From Neobacillus sp. PS3-40 (GTDB lineage: Bacteria > Bacillota > Bacilli > Bacillales > Cytobacillaceae), in NCBI RefSeq assembly GCF_030915485.1, contig NZ_CP133266.1, positions 744,001 through 808,000 on the forward strand: a stretch of 64,000 nucleotides of DNA, in the 5' to 3' direction. Each line of letters opens with the position of its first letter. Within the stretch, counting starts at the first letter, position 1. The position numbers and the translations under genes were made by a program. The notes under the pieces were generated by a model. The model was not told where the DNA came from and made no database searches. It saw only the letters and a list, made by a program, of their open reading frames with translations. Shown piece after piece: positions 42,222 through 50,857 of the stretch.

Positions 42222-44513
42222 TCAACCCTCTATCTGGTGATTCTCTGGATTCATAAAAGACAGAATAATTCTTAACACATCTTGTTTAGCTGTCTCTCCG
42301 ACTGTTTCAGCCCCAACACATGACGGACATCCATGATCACACTGACATTGCTTTATCATTCTTTTAGTACTAAGAAATACTTCATTCATTCCACCAAATA
42401 TTTTCTCACTTAATCCAATCCCCCCCGGATAACGATCATAAAAGAAAATAGTTGGCTTTTCGTTGTGGTCTGCCTTTACTTGGGGCACGACATGTATATC
42501 TTGTGGATCTGCCATAACAAATAAGGGGGCAATATGGTTCAAGGCATGTGCTACTCCAATTAGTCCTTGTTCTAATCGATCAACTCCCATTTCCGTAAGC
42601 GGTTTATTTAACGAAATCCAGGCTGCATTTGTATGCAACTCCTCTTCTGGAAGATGAATAGGACCTGAACCAATATTTTCGTGTGTTTCAAATTTAATTT
42701 TCTTAAAGATCGTCGCCATCGCCCTTACACTAACGTCCCCATATCCTAATTCTATTTCAGGCATTTCCTTACGTTTATCTACTTCTAATACTTTTAATTG
42801 GACTGCTAAATTTGCATCAGTATAGTAATCTACTGAAACCTCTCTGACAAACGCTTTTTTTTCTTCCCAATCCAGTTTTTCAACTTGGAATTGTGTACCT
42901 TGATGCAAATAAATTGCCTCATCATGTAAAAGAGTCATAGCAGAAAAACGGTCCATTTCACCAATGACTTTAACCCCTGCACTATTTGTTTGATCGATAA
43001 TCACAATATTCTCTTGGGAGGCTGATCGTAAACTAATGTTATGGGCTGGGAAGGAGTCATTCATCCAGTACCATTTATCACCATTTTGATAAAGGACCCT
43101 TTCCTCTGTTAAATATTCCAATAATTCCTCTGTGCCCACTTTCCCAAACTGTTCCCCTATTTTAAAAGGAAGTTCATATGCAGCACATTTCATATGATCA
43201 ATTAAAATAATCAGATTATCAGGATTGATTCGAGCAGTTTCTGGACTCTTATTAAAAAAATAATCAGGATTTTGAATAATATATTGATCAAGTGGACTTG
43301 AACTCGCAACCATTATGACCAAGGATTCTCCGTGCCGTCTTCCTGCTCTTCCTGCCTGCTGCCAAGCACTAGAGATGGTTCCGGGATATCCAGTCATAAT
43401 ACAAACTTGCAACTGACCAATATCAACTCCCAATTCGAGAGCATTTGTACTAACAACACCGTAGATCTCTCCGGAACGAAGTCCTTTTTCAATTTTTCTC
43501 CTCTCAGTGGGAAGGTAACCTCCTCGGTAACCCATAATTGATTTTGCACCCAATTGATTCTTTACGAGTTCTTGCAAATAAGTAAGAATAATTTCCACTC
43601 TCACCCTGCTTCTAGCAAAAACGATTGTCTGAATTTTGTTCTTCAGGAGTTCACCCGCTAATTTACGTACTTCGAGTGTTGCACTTCTCCTAATATTTAA
43701 AGGTTTGTTAACAACAGGAGGATTATAGAAAAGAAAATGTTTTCGTCCGCTAGGTGCACCATTATTATCGATCAATTTCATGGGCTCTTCCGTTAAACTC
43801 TCGGCTAGCTCAAGCGGATTTGCAATTGTTGCCGATGTACAAATAAAAACTGGATGACTTCCATAATACTGGCAAATTCGTTTTAATCTTCTTATAACAT
43901 TTGCTACATGGCTTCCAAAAACACCCCGATAGGTATGCAATTCGTCAATGACGACAATTTGAAGATTTTCAAACAATGATACCCATTTCGTATGATGGGG
44001 TAGAATAGCTGAATGGAGCATATCAGGATTTGTAATGACAACATGTCCTGCTTTCCTAACCTTTTGGCGAATGTTAGCGGGTGTATCTCCGTCATATGTG
44101 TAACTATTTATATTCATACCTGAGGTTTGGATAATTTCATTTATTTCACTTTTTTGATCCTGAGCAAGTGCCTTTGTTGGGAAAATATACAATGCCCTGG
44201 CTTCTGGATTAGAAAGAATCTTTTGTAATACCGGTAGATTATAGCATAGTGTCTTCCCTGAAGCGGTAGGTGTAACAGCAACAATGCTGTGCCCGTCCAT
44301 AACTGATTCATAAGCACTCTTTTGGTGGGAATAGAGCTTGTCAATTCCTCTTTTTTTAAGACCATCTTCTAAAATAGGTTTCAAATCAGTGGGAAATGAT
44401 GCTGTTTGAGCGGGTCTTTCTAGAATTGTTTTCCAATTAATAATATTTTCTTTAAAATAACTATTTCGTTTCAGTTCAGCTAGGATTTCTTGTAAACTTT
44501 TTTTCACGAACAT
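42222..44513 (-). CDS. mrfA: MrfA (YprA), DEAD/H helicase of the mitomycin repair pathway
   Basis: 763 residues. Walker A PTASGKTLCYN, Walker B VIDELH, SAT motif CTSATIAN, and final motif QQAGRAGRRHG. The C-terminal DUF1998 region has the zinc-binding cysteines of CQCDHGCPSCVG. It is a 3'-5' helicase partner of MrfB. The full set of motifs is intact and length is normal (about 749 in B. subtilis). Confidence 0.95.
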   Translation of the reverse strand: MFVKKSLQEILAELKRNSYFKENIINWKTILERPAQTASFPTDLKPILEDGLKKRGIDKLYSHQKSAYESVMDGHSIVAVTPTASGKTLCYNLPVLQKILSNPEARALYIFPTKALAQDQKSEINEIIQTSGMNINSYTYDGDTPANIRQKVRKAGHVVITNPDMLHSAILPHHTKWVSLFENLQIVVIDELHTYRGVFGSHVANVIRRLKRICQYYGSHPVFICTSATIANPLELAESLTEEPMKLIDNNGAPSGRKHFLFYNPPVVNKPLNIRRSATLEVRKLAGELLKNKIQTIVFARSRVRVEIILTYLQELVKNQLGAKSIMGYRGGYLPTERRKIEKGLRSGEIYGVVSTNALELGVDIGQLQVCIMTGYPGTISSAWQQAGRAGRRHGESLVIMVASSSPLDQYIIQNPDYFFNKSPETARINPDNLIILIDHMKCAAYELPFKIGEQFGKVGTEELLEYLTEERVLYQNGDKWYWMNDSFPAHNISLRSASQENIVIIDQTNSAGVKVIGEMDRFSAMTLLHDEAIYLHQGTQFQVEKLDWEEKKAFVREVSVDYYTDANLAVQLKVLEVDKRKEMPEIELGYGDVSVRAMATIFKKIKFETHENIGSGPIHLPEEELHTNAAWISLNKPLTEMGVDRLEQGLIGVAHALNHIAPLFVMADPQDIHVVPQVKADHNEKPTIFFYDRYPGGIGLSEKIFGGMNEVFLSTKRMIKQCQCDHGCPSCVGAETVGETAKQDVLRIILSFMNPENHQIEG

Positions 44514-44797
44514 CTATTGTCACCTCAATACATTTATTTTACCGAATAAACGTTCGTTACAAAAGACCCTTACAACAATATTTACGTGAAAATAGCGTGG
44601 AAATATTTTCAACTACTTATTTTTTGTGTATTCTCGTCATTTTGCTCCATGAAACGAGTATCAAAATAAGGAAAAAAGGAACAGACATAAATATATAGGC
44701 GTTTTTTCAAAAGAAATTTAATAAAAACATTTCTATTATTGCGTTAAACTTTGTTAAAATAGAAATAGATCCATTTAAAGGTTGCTGAGGTGATTAA

Positions 44798-45490
44798 ATG
44801 AAAATAGCAGAAATGAAAAAAGTCCTTTCTGGATTCTCTCTTTTTCGGGAATTAACAGACAGTGAATTAAATAAAATAACGGACATTTCCATTGTTCGTG
44901 ATTGGAAGAAACATAGTCATGTTTTCTTGCAGGGAGACCCGCTTGAGAATGTATATTTTATATTTGATGGTAAAATTAAAGTTTACAAAAGTGATGTAAA
45001 CGGAAAAGAACAAATTGTTGCCATTATGAAAAAGGGTGAAATGTTCCCACATGTAGGTTTTTTTAGAAAAGGTGATTACCCTGCTTTTGCTGAAGTATTG
45101 GAGCCTTCGACAACTATCGCAGTACCCATTTCACAGTTTGAAAATGTATTAATCGAGAATCCAGAACTTTGCATCAAGGTGTTTAAGGTATTGGGTGAAA
45201 AGATTATTGATTTACAAAACCGCCTTGAAGAACAAATTCTTAATAATACGTACGAGCAGATCATCAAGCTTCTTGTACGCCTTGCTCAAAACCATGGAAA
45301 AAAACTTGAAGATAACACCATTTGGCTTGAGGCTGAGTTTACAAACAAAGATCTTGCCAATATGATCGGGACAACAAGGGAAACGATTAGCCGTACTTTA
45401 ACGAGAATGAAGAGGGATGAATTAATCGAGTTAGATGACGAGGGAAACATGATCCTTGATCTTGACAAGTTAATGGATGAAATTATGTAA
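44798..45490 (+). CDS. Crp/Fnr-family regulator 2
   Basis: 230 residues and alignable end to end with regulator 1 at 29104, sharing GEMFPH-GFFRKG, ENPELCIKVF and the helix-turn-helix (NKDLANMIGTTRETISRT). It has a single cysteine, so no Fe-S cluster of the Fnr type is possible. It lies upstream of hcp (convergent) rather than divergent from it, and I see no TGTGA-type operator in front of it. Likely reads the same or a similar site as regulator 1. Confidence 0.9.
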   Translation: MKIAEMKKVLSGFSLFRELTDSELNKITDISIVRDWKKHSHVFLQGDPLENVYFIFDGKIKVYKSDVNGKEQIVAIMKKGEMFPHVGFFRKGDYPAFAEVLEPSTTIAVPISQFENVLIENPELCIKVFKVLGEKIIDLQNRLEEQILNNTYEQIIKLLVRLAQNHGKKLEDNTIWLEAEFTNKDLANMIGTTRETISRTLTRMKRDELIELDDEGNMILDLDKLMDEIM

Positions 45491-45592
45491 AGAAAACTCG
45501 CCGATTGGCTAGCCCCTAAGGGCGACGATTAGGCGTAGTTGCCCTGATATGCGCTAGCAGAATTTATGGATATAAATTCTGCTTAGCTAAAA
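45491..45592 (+). repeat. Dispersed hairpin repeat R2, copy A
   Basis: ACTCGCCGATTGGC, AGCCCCTAAGGGCGA, GATTAGGCGTAGTTGCCCT and a terminal hairpin AGCAGAATTTAT/ATAAATTCTGCT. It starts directly after the stop of regulator 2. Other copies are at 47719, 57957 and 60414. Confidence 0.85.
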
Positions 45593-45595
45593 CAT

Positions 45596-45631
45596 AAAAA
45601 CCGCAGCCGTATCATATTGGCTGCGGTTTTT
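45596..45631. terminator. Bidirectional terminator between regulator 2 and hcp
   Basis: AAAAACCGCAGCC...GGCTGCGGTTTTT; A-run and T-run on both sides serve both convergent genes. Confidence 0.93.
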
Positions 45632-45690
45632 CCTTTATCTAATAAGAAGCGGCCCAGTTCCTACGTCTCTAAACGGGCGTTTCTGCTTTT

Positions 45691-46989
45691 CTATTTTTTT
45701 GATAGTTGTAGCATATCGTTCATGTCCTCTTGGGCCGTTCCAATTAATTTTAAGTTAAATGTATCTTGAAGAACTTGCAAAACTCCTTCAGAAATAAATT
45801 CAGGTGGTTTTGGACCAATCCGAATATCTTTAATTCCTAGGCTAAAAAGTCCTAACAGAATAGCAACAGCTTTTTGCTCAAACCAAGAAAGGACGATGCT
45901 TACTGGAAGTTCATTGATTTCACACTCAAATGCTGAGGCAAGTGCTATTGCTATTTTAACGGCCGATCCTGAGTTATTACATTGGCCCAAATCAATGTAA
46001 CGTGGAATATTTGTTCCCGGCACAACCCCATAATCAATATCATTAAAACGGAATTTACCACATGATGTGGTTAAAATGACCGCTTCAGGAGGTAGTGAAG
46101 TGGCAAGTTCACGATAATATTGTCCACCATTACCAGGTGCATCACAGCCAGCTATTACAAAAAAACGTTTAATCTTTCCAGTCTTTACTGCTTCGATTAC
46201 TTCAGGTGCCAATCCTAAAACAGTTTCATGATGAAATCCGGTTAATAATGTTTCATCTGATTCAATATTGGCCTCTGGAAGTTCCAAAGATCGATCAATT
46301 AATGGTGAAAAATCATTATTCACTATTTTTTGTACATCAGGAAGCCCTGCCACTTCATAGGTAAACATTCTGTCTGCATAACTACCTTTAATTGGCATAA
46401 CACAGTTTGTTGTTGCCAAAATAGCACCCGGGAATTTTTCAAAAAGGATGCGTTGATCAAACCAGGACTTCCCTATGTTGCCTTTTAAATGCGGGTATTT
46501 TTTTAAAGCAGGATATCCATGTGCAGGAAGCATCTCGGAGTGAGTATAAATATTAATTCCTTTACCTTCAGTCTGTTTTAGTAATTCTTCTAAAGCTAGC
46601 AGATTATGCCCCGAAACTACAATGCACTTTCCTTCAATTTTATTTTGACTAACACGAATCGGTTCGGGAATACCTAAACGCTTTGTATGTGCCTCATCTA
46701 ACATTTCCATAACACGAACAGTTGATTTTCCCACTTTCAAAGCCATATCAATATGTTCCTGAACATTAAAGTTTGAATTTGTCAGAGTCATATAAAGAGC
46801 CTCATGTGTTGTCGCATCAACAAATGGATCAGTATATCCTAACTGATTTGCATGTGTTCGATAGGCTGCAATCCCTTTTAAACCAAAAATAATTGTATCT
46901 TGAAGGCTTGCAATTGTTTCGTCTTTACCACAGACACCGAGAATTTGGCATCCACCGGTTGGGGTTTGTTCACATTGGTAACAGAACAT
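45691..46989 (-). CDS. hcp: Hybrid-cluster protein Hcp (short class)
   Basis: 433 residues from the ATG of MFCYQCEQTP, with a GAGGAGG site; the frame continues upstream without a good site. The N-terminal Fe-S cysteines are C3, C6, C15, C21 (CYQCEQTPTGGC...GVC). Hybrid-cluster ligands are seen in TGFHHETVLG, NCVMP, GCDAPG and LGQCNNSGSA. The length fits the class lacking the roughly 100-residue insertion of the E. coli protein. Hcp is a NO reductase/hydroxylamine reductase. No Hcr reductase gene is nearby. A perfect Fnr-type operator precedes it. Confidence 0.93.
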   Translation of the reverse strand: MFCYQCEQTPTGGCQILGVCGKDETIASLQDTIIFGLKGIAAYRTHANQLGYTDPFVDATTHEALYMTLTNSNFNVQEHIDMALKVGKSTVRVMEMLDEAHTKRLGIPEPIRVSQNKIEGKCIVVSGHNLLALEELLKQTEGKGINIYTHSEMLPAHGYPALKKYPHLKGNIGKSWFDQRILFEKFPGAILATTNCVMPIKGSYADRMFTYEVAGLPDVQKIVNNDFSPLIDRSLELPEANIESDETLLTGFHHETVLGLAPEVIEAVKTGKIKRFFVIAGCDAPGNGGQYYRELATSLPPEAVILTTSCGKFRFNDIDYGVVPGTNIPRYIDLGQCNNSGSAVKIAIALASAFECEINELPVSIVLSWFEQKAVAILLGLFSLGIKDIRIGPKPPEFISEGVLQVLQDTFNLKLIGTAQEDMNDMLQLSKK

Positions 46990-47049
46990 CTTTTTCCTCC
47001 TCTTCCTTTTATTTACTGCTTTAGAATACAAATATCCCATTCATAATCA

Positions 47050-47065
47050 TGTGATATTTATCACA
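47050..47065. promoter_or_regulatory. Perfect Crp/Fnr-type operator between hcp and hsp20
   Basis: TGTGATATTTATCACA matches all ten consensus positions. On the minus strand its centre is 32 bp upstream of a -10-like TATTCT (47023-47028) of hcp. It may also affect the divergent hsp20 gene. Confidence 0.82.
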
Positions 47066-47177
47066 GAGTTTTTAGTTGTACTAAATCTTTCATAAAGTTT
47101 TATCTAAAATATGACGGGCACCAGTCCAGAAAAAAAGCATATTATATTGTGTTACATTTTTGAGAAGGGAGGAAAAA

Positions 47178-47663
47178 ATGATGTCAGCTAAGCTTCCAGA
47201 TGAAAATAACCGAAAAAAAACAAAGGATGAGCCATTCGGGGAAATAATCAAGTCAATGAATACCTTTTTTAACGAAAAGCCTGTCAGAGGTTTCTTGCAA
47301 TCTATTGATGATTTTTTTAAAAGTCCCTTTCCCCCTAGCGCATCATTTCAGGTTAAAACAGTAGAAACTGATAAAGAAATCATCATTACTGCTGAACTTC
47401 CAGGTATAAAAAGGGAACAAATCCATTTAGATATTTTAGGAAACCAGTTAACGATTTCAATTGAAAACAATGATAATAGTATTGAAGAAGATGAAAAAAA
47501 TCAGCTGTTTCGGAGTATGCAACTTCAGGTCCATTCATCCCGAACGATCAATCTTCCTAAACCCATTAATGATAAAAAGGTAAAAGCAAGCTACCACGAT
47601 GGACTCTTACAAATTCGTATTCCACAACAGAAAGGAAAAATTATTCATATTGAAGAAGATTGA
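47178..47663 (+). CDS. Small heat-shock protein (Hsp20/alpha-crystallin)
   Basis: 161 residues from the ATG of MMSAKLPDEN, with a GGGAGG site. The alpha-crystallin domain runs from about 60 to 160 with KEIIITAELPGIKREQIHLD and a C-terminal strand; the hallmark A-x-x-x-G-x-L is ASYHDGLLQIRIP. It holds unfolding proteins. The N-terminus has a Lys/Asp-rich start. It is divergent from hcp across the operator. Confidence 0.92.
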   Translation: MMSAKLPDENNRKKTKDEPFGEIIKSMNTFFNEKPVRGFLQSIDDFFKSPFPPSASFQVKTVETDKEIIITAELPGIKREQIHLDILGNQLTISIENNDNSIEEDEKNQLFRSMQLQVHSSRTINLPKPINDKKVKASYHDGLLQIRIPQQKGKIIHIEED

Positions 47664-47673
47664 TAAATTACAG

Positions 47674-47700
47674 GCAAGCAATCCATTGCTTGCTTTTTTT
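47674..47700 (+). terminator. Terminator of hsp20
   Basis: GCAAGCAA-tccat-TGCTTGC then T-run. Confidence 0.88.
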
Positions 47701-47718
47701 TGAATGGCTCTGTTAACT

Positions 47719-47820
47719 ATAGAAAACTCGCTGATTGGCGAACCCCTACGGGCGATGATTAGGCGTAGTTGCCCTTATGCGCTAGCAGAATTTACGGTTA
47801 TAAATTCTAATTAGCAAAAA
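47719..47820 (+). repeat. Dispersed hairpin repeat R2, copy B
   Basis: AACTCGCTGATTGGCGAA, CCCCTACGGGCGATGATTAG and terminal arms AGAATTTA/TAAATTCT. It lies just after the hsp20 terminator. Confidence 0.85.
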
Positions 47821-47846
47821 AAGACGACCATCTTTGGTCGCCAGAT

Positions 47847-47883
47847 TGTCGAGAAAGGGGTATTTTTCTCGGCAATTTTTATT
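47847..47883. terminator. Hairpin R3 with a preceding small hairpin
   Basis: GACCATCTTTGGTC (47826-47840) precedes TTGTCGAGAAA...TTTCTCGGCAA and a T-rich tail. Both modules recur elsewhere in the window. Confidence 0.7.
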
Positions 47884-47998
47884 TTCTCAGAATCCGAATG
47901 CCAAATTTATCAAAGCTCCCTGCAAATGGGCCTGTTGATTTCCGCTCCAGGCACTCGCTTTCCGCGGGGAGGTCCTGAAGCCTCCTCGGCGTTACCGC

Positions 47999-49694
47999 GA
48001 GGCCACTGAAAAAGTCCCATTTTTTTAGGCAGTTGAAAGTTTGAATTAATCAAACTTTCAACTGCCTATTTGTCTTATAATAATGATATTAAATGTATGT
48101 AGGTGATATCTAAATGATTTCCAATCAAGAATCTCTCAATTTCAGTCCATATTTAGCTATTTTTGATCTCGTAGTTCCAGAGGATAATATGCTTCGCCAA
48201 ATCAATAAACTAGTTGACTTTTCATTTATTCTTGAAGAATTAAAAACGAAATATTGTCTTGATAACGGTCGGAATGCAGTGTCACCGATACGTATGTTCA
48301 AATATCTATTGCTTAAATCAATTTATGATTTGTCAGATATAGATGTAGTAGAACGTTCAAAATATGATATGTCGTTTAAATATTTCCTCGATATGGCACC
48401 AGAAGATTCCGTAATTGACCCAAGTTCTTTAACAAAATTCCGTAAACTCCGTCTTCAAGATGTGGGTTTATTAGATATGCTCATTGGAAAGACCGTTGAG
48501 ATTGCAATTGAAAAGGAAATTATTAAAAATAAAACCATTATTGTTGATGCTACACATACAAAAGCACGTTATAACCAAAAATCACCGAGAGAATTTTTGC
48601 AGGAGAAATCAAAAAATGTGCGAAAAGCCGTTTATCAGTTCGATGAATCCATGAAAGAGAAATTCCCATCCAAAACAACTTCTAACGAAGTAACAGATGA
48701 ATTAAATTATTGCCGTCAAATCATTTCTGTTGTCGAGTCAGAACCTAAAATTGCGGCAACCCCAGCTGTAAAGGAAAAATTAAATGTACTAAAAGAAGTA
48801 GTGGAAGATTATACAGAACAACTGGCTTTTTCAACAGACCCAGACGCACGTGTAGGACATAAAACAGCTGATTCTTCTTTTTTTGGCTACAAAACGCATA
48901 TTGCAATGAGTGATGAACGAATTATTACTGCTGCAGTTGTGACAACAGGTGAAAAAAATGATGGAAAATATCTGCAGGAATTAATTAAAAAAAGCCAAGC
49001 AACAGGAATGGAAATTAATACAATTATTGGGGATACTGCCTACTCTGAGAAAAATAATATTTGTTATACAAAAGAACACCAATTAACACTTGTTTCTAGA
49101 CTGCATCCACTTATTACATATGGTAGAAGAACAAAAGAAGATGAATTTAATTTTAATAAAGATGCAGGGATGTATGTTTGTAAAGCCGGGCATATGGCCA
49201 TTCGAAAAAAATATGAAGAAAGAAAGAATCAAGATAAAAACCCTAGAATCAAGTACCTTTTCGATATTAAAAAATGTGCTGTTTGTCTTTTCCGTGAAGG
49301 ATGTTATAAAGAAGGAGCGAAAAGTAAGTCCTATTCAGTAACCATCAAATCAACGGAACATACAGGTCAAGAAGCGTTTCAAAATACGGAAGTTTTAAAA
49401 ACCTAGCGAAAACACGCTATAAAATTGAGGCGAAAAATAGTGAACTTAAACATAGACACGGGTATGATGTGGCGTCATCTATGGGTCTATTTGGCATGGA
49501 AATACAAGGAGCTACAGCGATATTCGCAGTCAATCTCAAGAGGATTATAAAGCTCCTCTCTGAGAAAAAATAAGATAGAATATAAAAGTAACCAAGAAAA
49601 AAGCAGCTAGTTATCCAAAATTCGGACAACTAGCTGCTTTTTTTATCCACATCCAATGAGAAAAATAAAAATTCGCCAGTTTTTCAGCAGCCTC
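47999..49694 (+). mobile_element. IS1182-type insertion sequence, copy 2 (1696 bp)
   Basis: Ends GAGGCCACTGAAAAAGTCCC and, on the complement, GAGGCTGCTGAAAAACTGG; flanked by the 8-bp duplication GTTACCGC (47991-47998, 49695-49702). It is nearly identical to copy 1 in inverted orientation, 13 kb apart. The transposase is frameshifted. Confidence 0.93.
48114..49573 (+). pseudogene. IS1182-family transposase, frameshifted near its C-terminus
   Basis: The frame matches copy 1 (with Ile for Val, Glu for Lys, Asn for Ser and Leu for Pro changes) through GQEAFQNTE, then a one-base deletion near 49391-49396 (GAAGTTTTAAAAACC against GAAGCTTTTAAAGACC) leads to a stop at 49406. The lost tail carries the catalytic Glu of EAKNSELKHRHG, so the protein should be inactive. 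The remaining sequence in the next frame is still intact, so the break is recent. Confidence 0.92.
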
Positions 49695-49774
49695 GTTACC
49701 GCCTGTGGGGTCTCCAGTGACCTCTATATCCCGCAGGAGTCGAGTGCCCTCCGCTCCAATCAACAGGGGGTAAA

Positions 49775-50534
49775 TCAACTTAAAGTATTGCAACACACTT
49801 TTTCCAATTTAGCTAAATGTGTTACAATCTTTTTTATATTTTGGCATGCGGCAGTAAGGAGAGCCTGCTCGGATGCATTCTTCAATCCCGTAACCGGCAA
49901 TAGCGAAGCCCATGCAGCTCTTCCAGAGTCTGCGAAGCTTCGCTCAATTTTTTCCTTTCTAAATTTATAAAGTATTTTTCCAGATTTAGGCAAGCGATTT
50001 ACCTTACCTTTTCTTTGTGGTCCTCCCAAACATGTCGTGTTATAACTTTCACTTTATTTTTTGAGCGTGTACATTGGGATAAAAATGGGCAGTTCGTACA
50101 CTTCTTCGAATCAGATTTGTATTCCCTATATCCCACACGGGTTGTAGTTTTGTATGTTAATTCTTTGTTGTTGGGGCATATGTACAGGTCACATCCTTAA
50201 AACGGTGTTGACGATTCCAACTAATCCTTGAGTGATGAGGTACAGAGTCCTTGAATTTTAGACCTAAAAACCAGCGATAGGCAACGTTTGTTCTTCTAGT
50301 TGGCGTTCAGAACGAATGCCATAAATATAACCAATAAACATCATTTTAAAAAGAATAAGGGGGTCAGTTGGGCGTCCATTATCATCGCTGTAATATTGGC
50401 GGATTTTTTCTAGAAGAAAGGAAAAATCAATATATTTATCAATCAATCAAACGAAGTAGATGGTCATCAGGTACTAATTCATCAATAGATACAAATTCAT
50501 ATTCATTTTGACTAGACTCTTTTGGCTTAAACAT
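49775..50534 (-). pseudogene. Decayed transposase of a second IS1182-type element
   Basis: N-terminal part from ATG at 50534 (MFKPKESSQNEYEFVSIDEL...), frameshifted at a TTGATTGATTGA run near 50445, then DFSFLLEKIRQYYSDDNGRP. A central deletion follows; cysteine-rich pieces with CPNNKELTYKTTTRVGY are read at about 50060-50190. The C-terminal piece RKEKIERSFADSGR...TAACQNIKKIVTHLAKLEK ends at 49775. GC-rich repeats flank it on both sides in inverted orientation. Confidence 0.82.
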
Positions 50535-50594
50535 TGATTTCACCACTTTTTTATTATTTATTAGTTGAACGTAAGTTCTTTATTGAAAGACACT

Positions 50595-50728
50595 CTGTTG
50601 ATTGGAGTGGAAGGCGCTCGACTCCTGCGGGTGTACGGGGCAGGGGAGATCCCGCAAGCGCTTCAGCGCTGAGGAAGCTCCCCGGCACGCCCGCGGAAAG
50701 CGAGCGCCTGGAGCGGAAATCAACAGAC
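50595..50728 (+). repeat. GC-rich palindromic repeat R1, uninterrupted copy
   Basis: TCTGTTGATTGGAGTGGAAG to GAGCGGAAATCAACAGAC. Its centre contains CGCAAGCGCTTCAGCGCTGAG. The two arms are complementary and the whole can fold as one long hairpin. Confidence 0.9.
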
Positions 50729-50806
50729 CAGTTACAAAGCTAATATACTAATATCATTATAACAAATTAATGCGGTGAATTATTAAAGAATCTATGCAAA
50801 ATAATA

Positions 50807-50857
50807 AGCTGTCGAAGGGTTTTTCGACAGCCTGACTACCATCTTTGGTCGCCTTTT
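50807..50857 (-). terminator. Paired small hairpins after yppG
   Basis: GCTGTCGAAGGGTTTTTCGACAGC (50809-50832) and GACTACCATCTTTGGTC (50833-50849), the latter with a T-tract on the plus side. They match R3-like modules elsewhere. Confidence 0.6.

Larger units (their letters stand above)
47932..49766 (-). repeat. GC-rich palindromic repeat R1, interrupted by IS copy 2
   Basis: Left part 47932-47998 and right part 49695-49766. They are joined by the 8-bp duplication GTTACCGC; removing the IS and one copy rebuilds an uninterrupted R1 like the one at 58090 (complement). Confidence 0.9.

Noticed and set aside
44700-44797. Fnr-type operator in front of regulator 2
   Set aside because: No TGTGA/TCACA pair is seen; only a TAAAAT-like -10 at 44755-44760.
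33458-49694. Composite transposon formed by the two inverted IS copies
   Set aside because: The 13 kb between them is conserved backbone (ypvA to mrfA) plus hcp, and copy 2 has its own target duplication, so they inserted separately.
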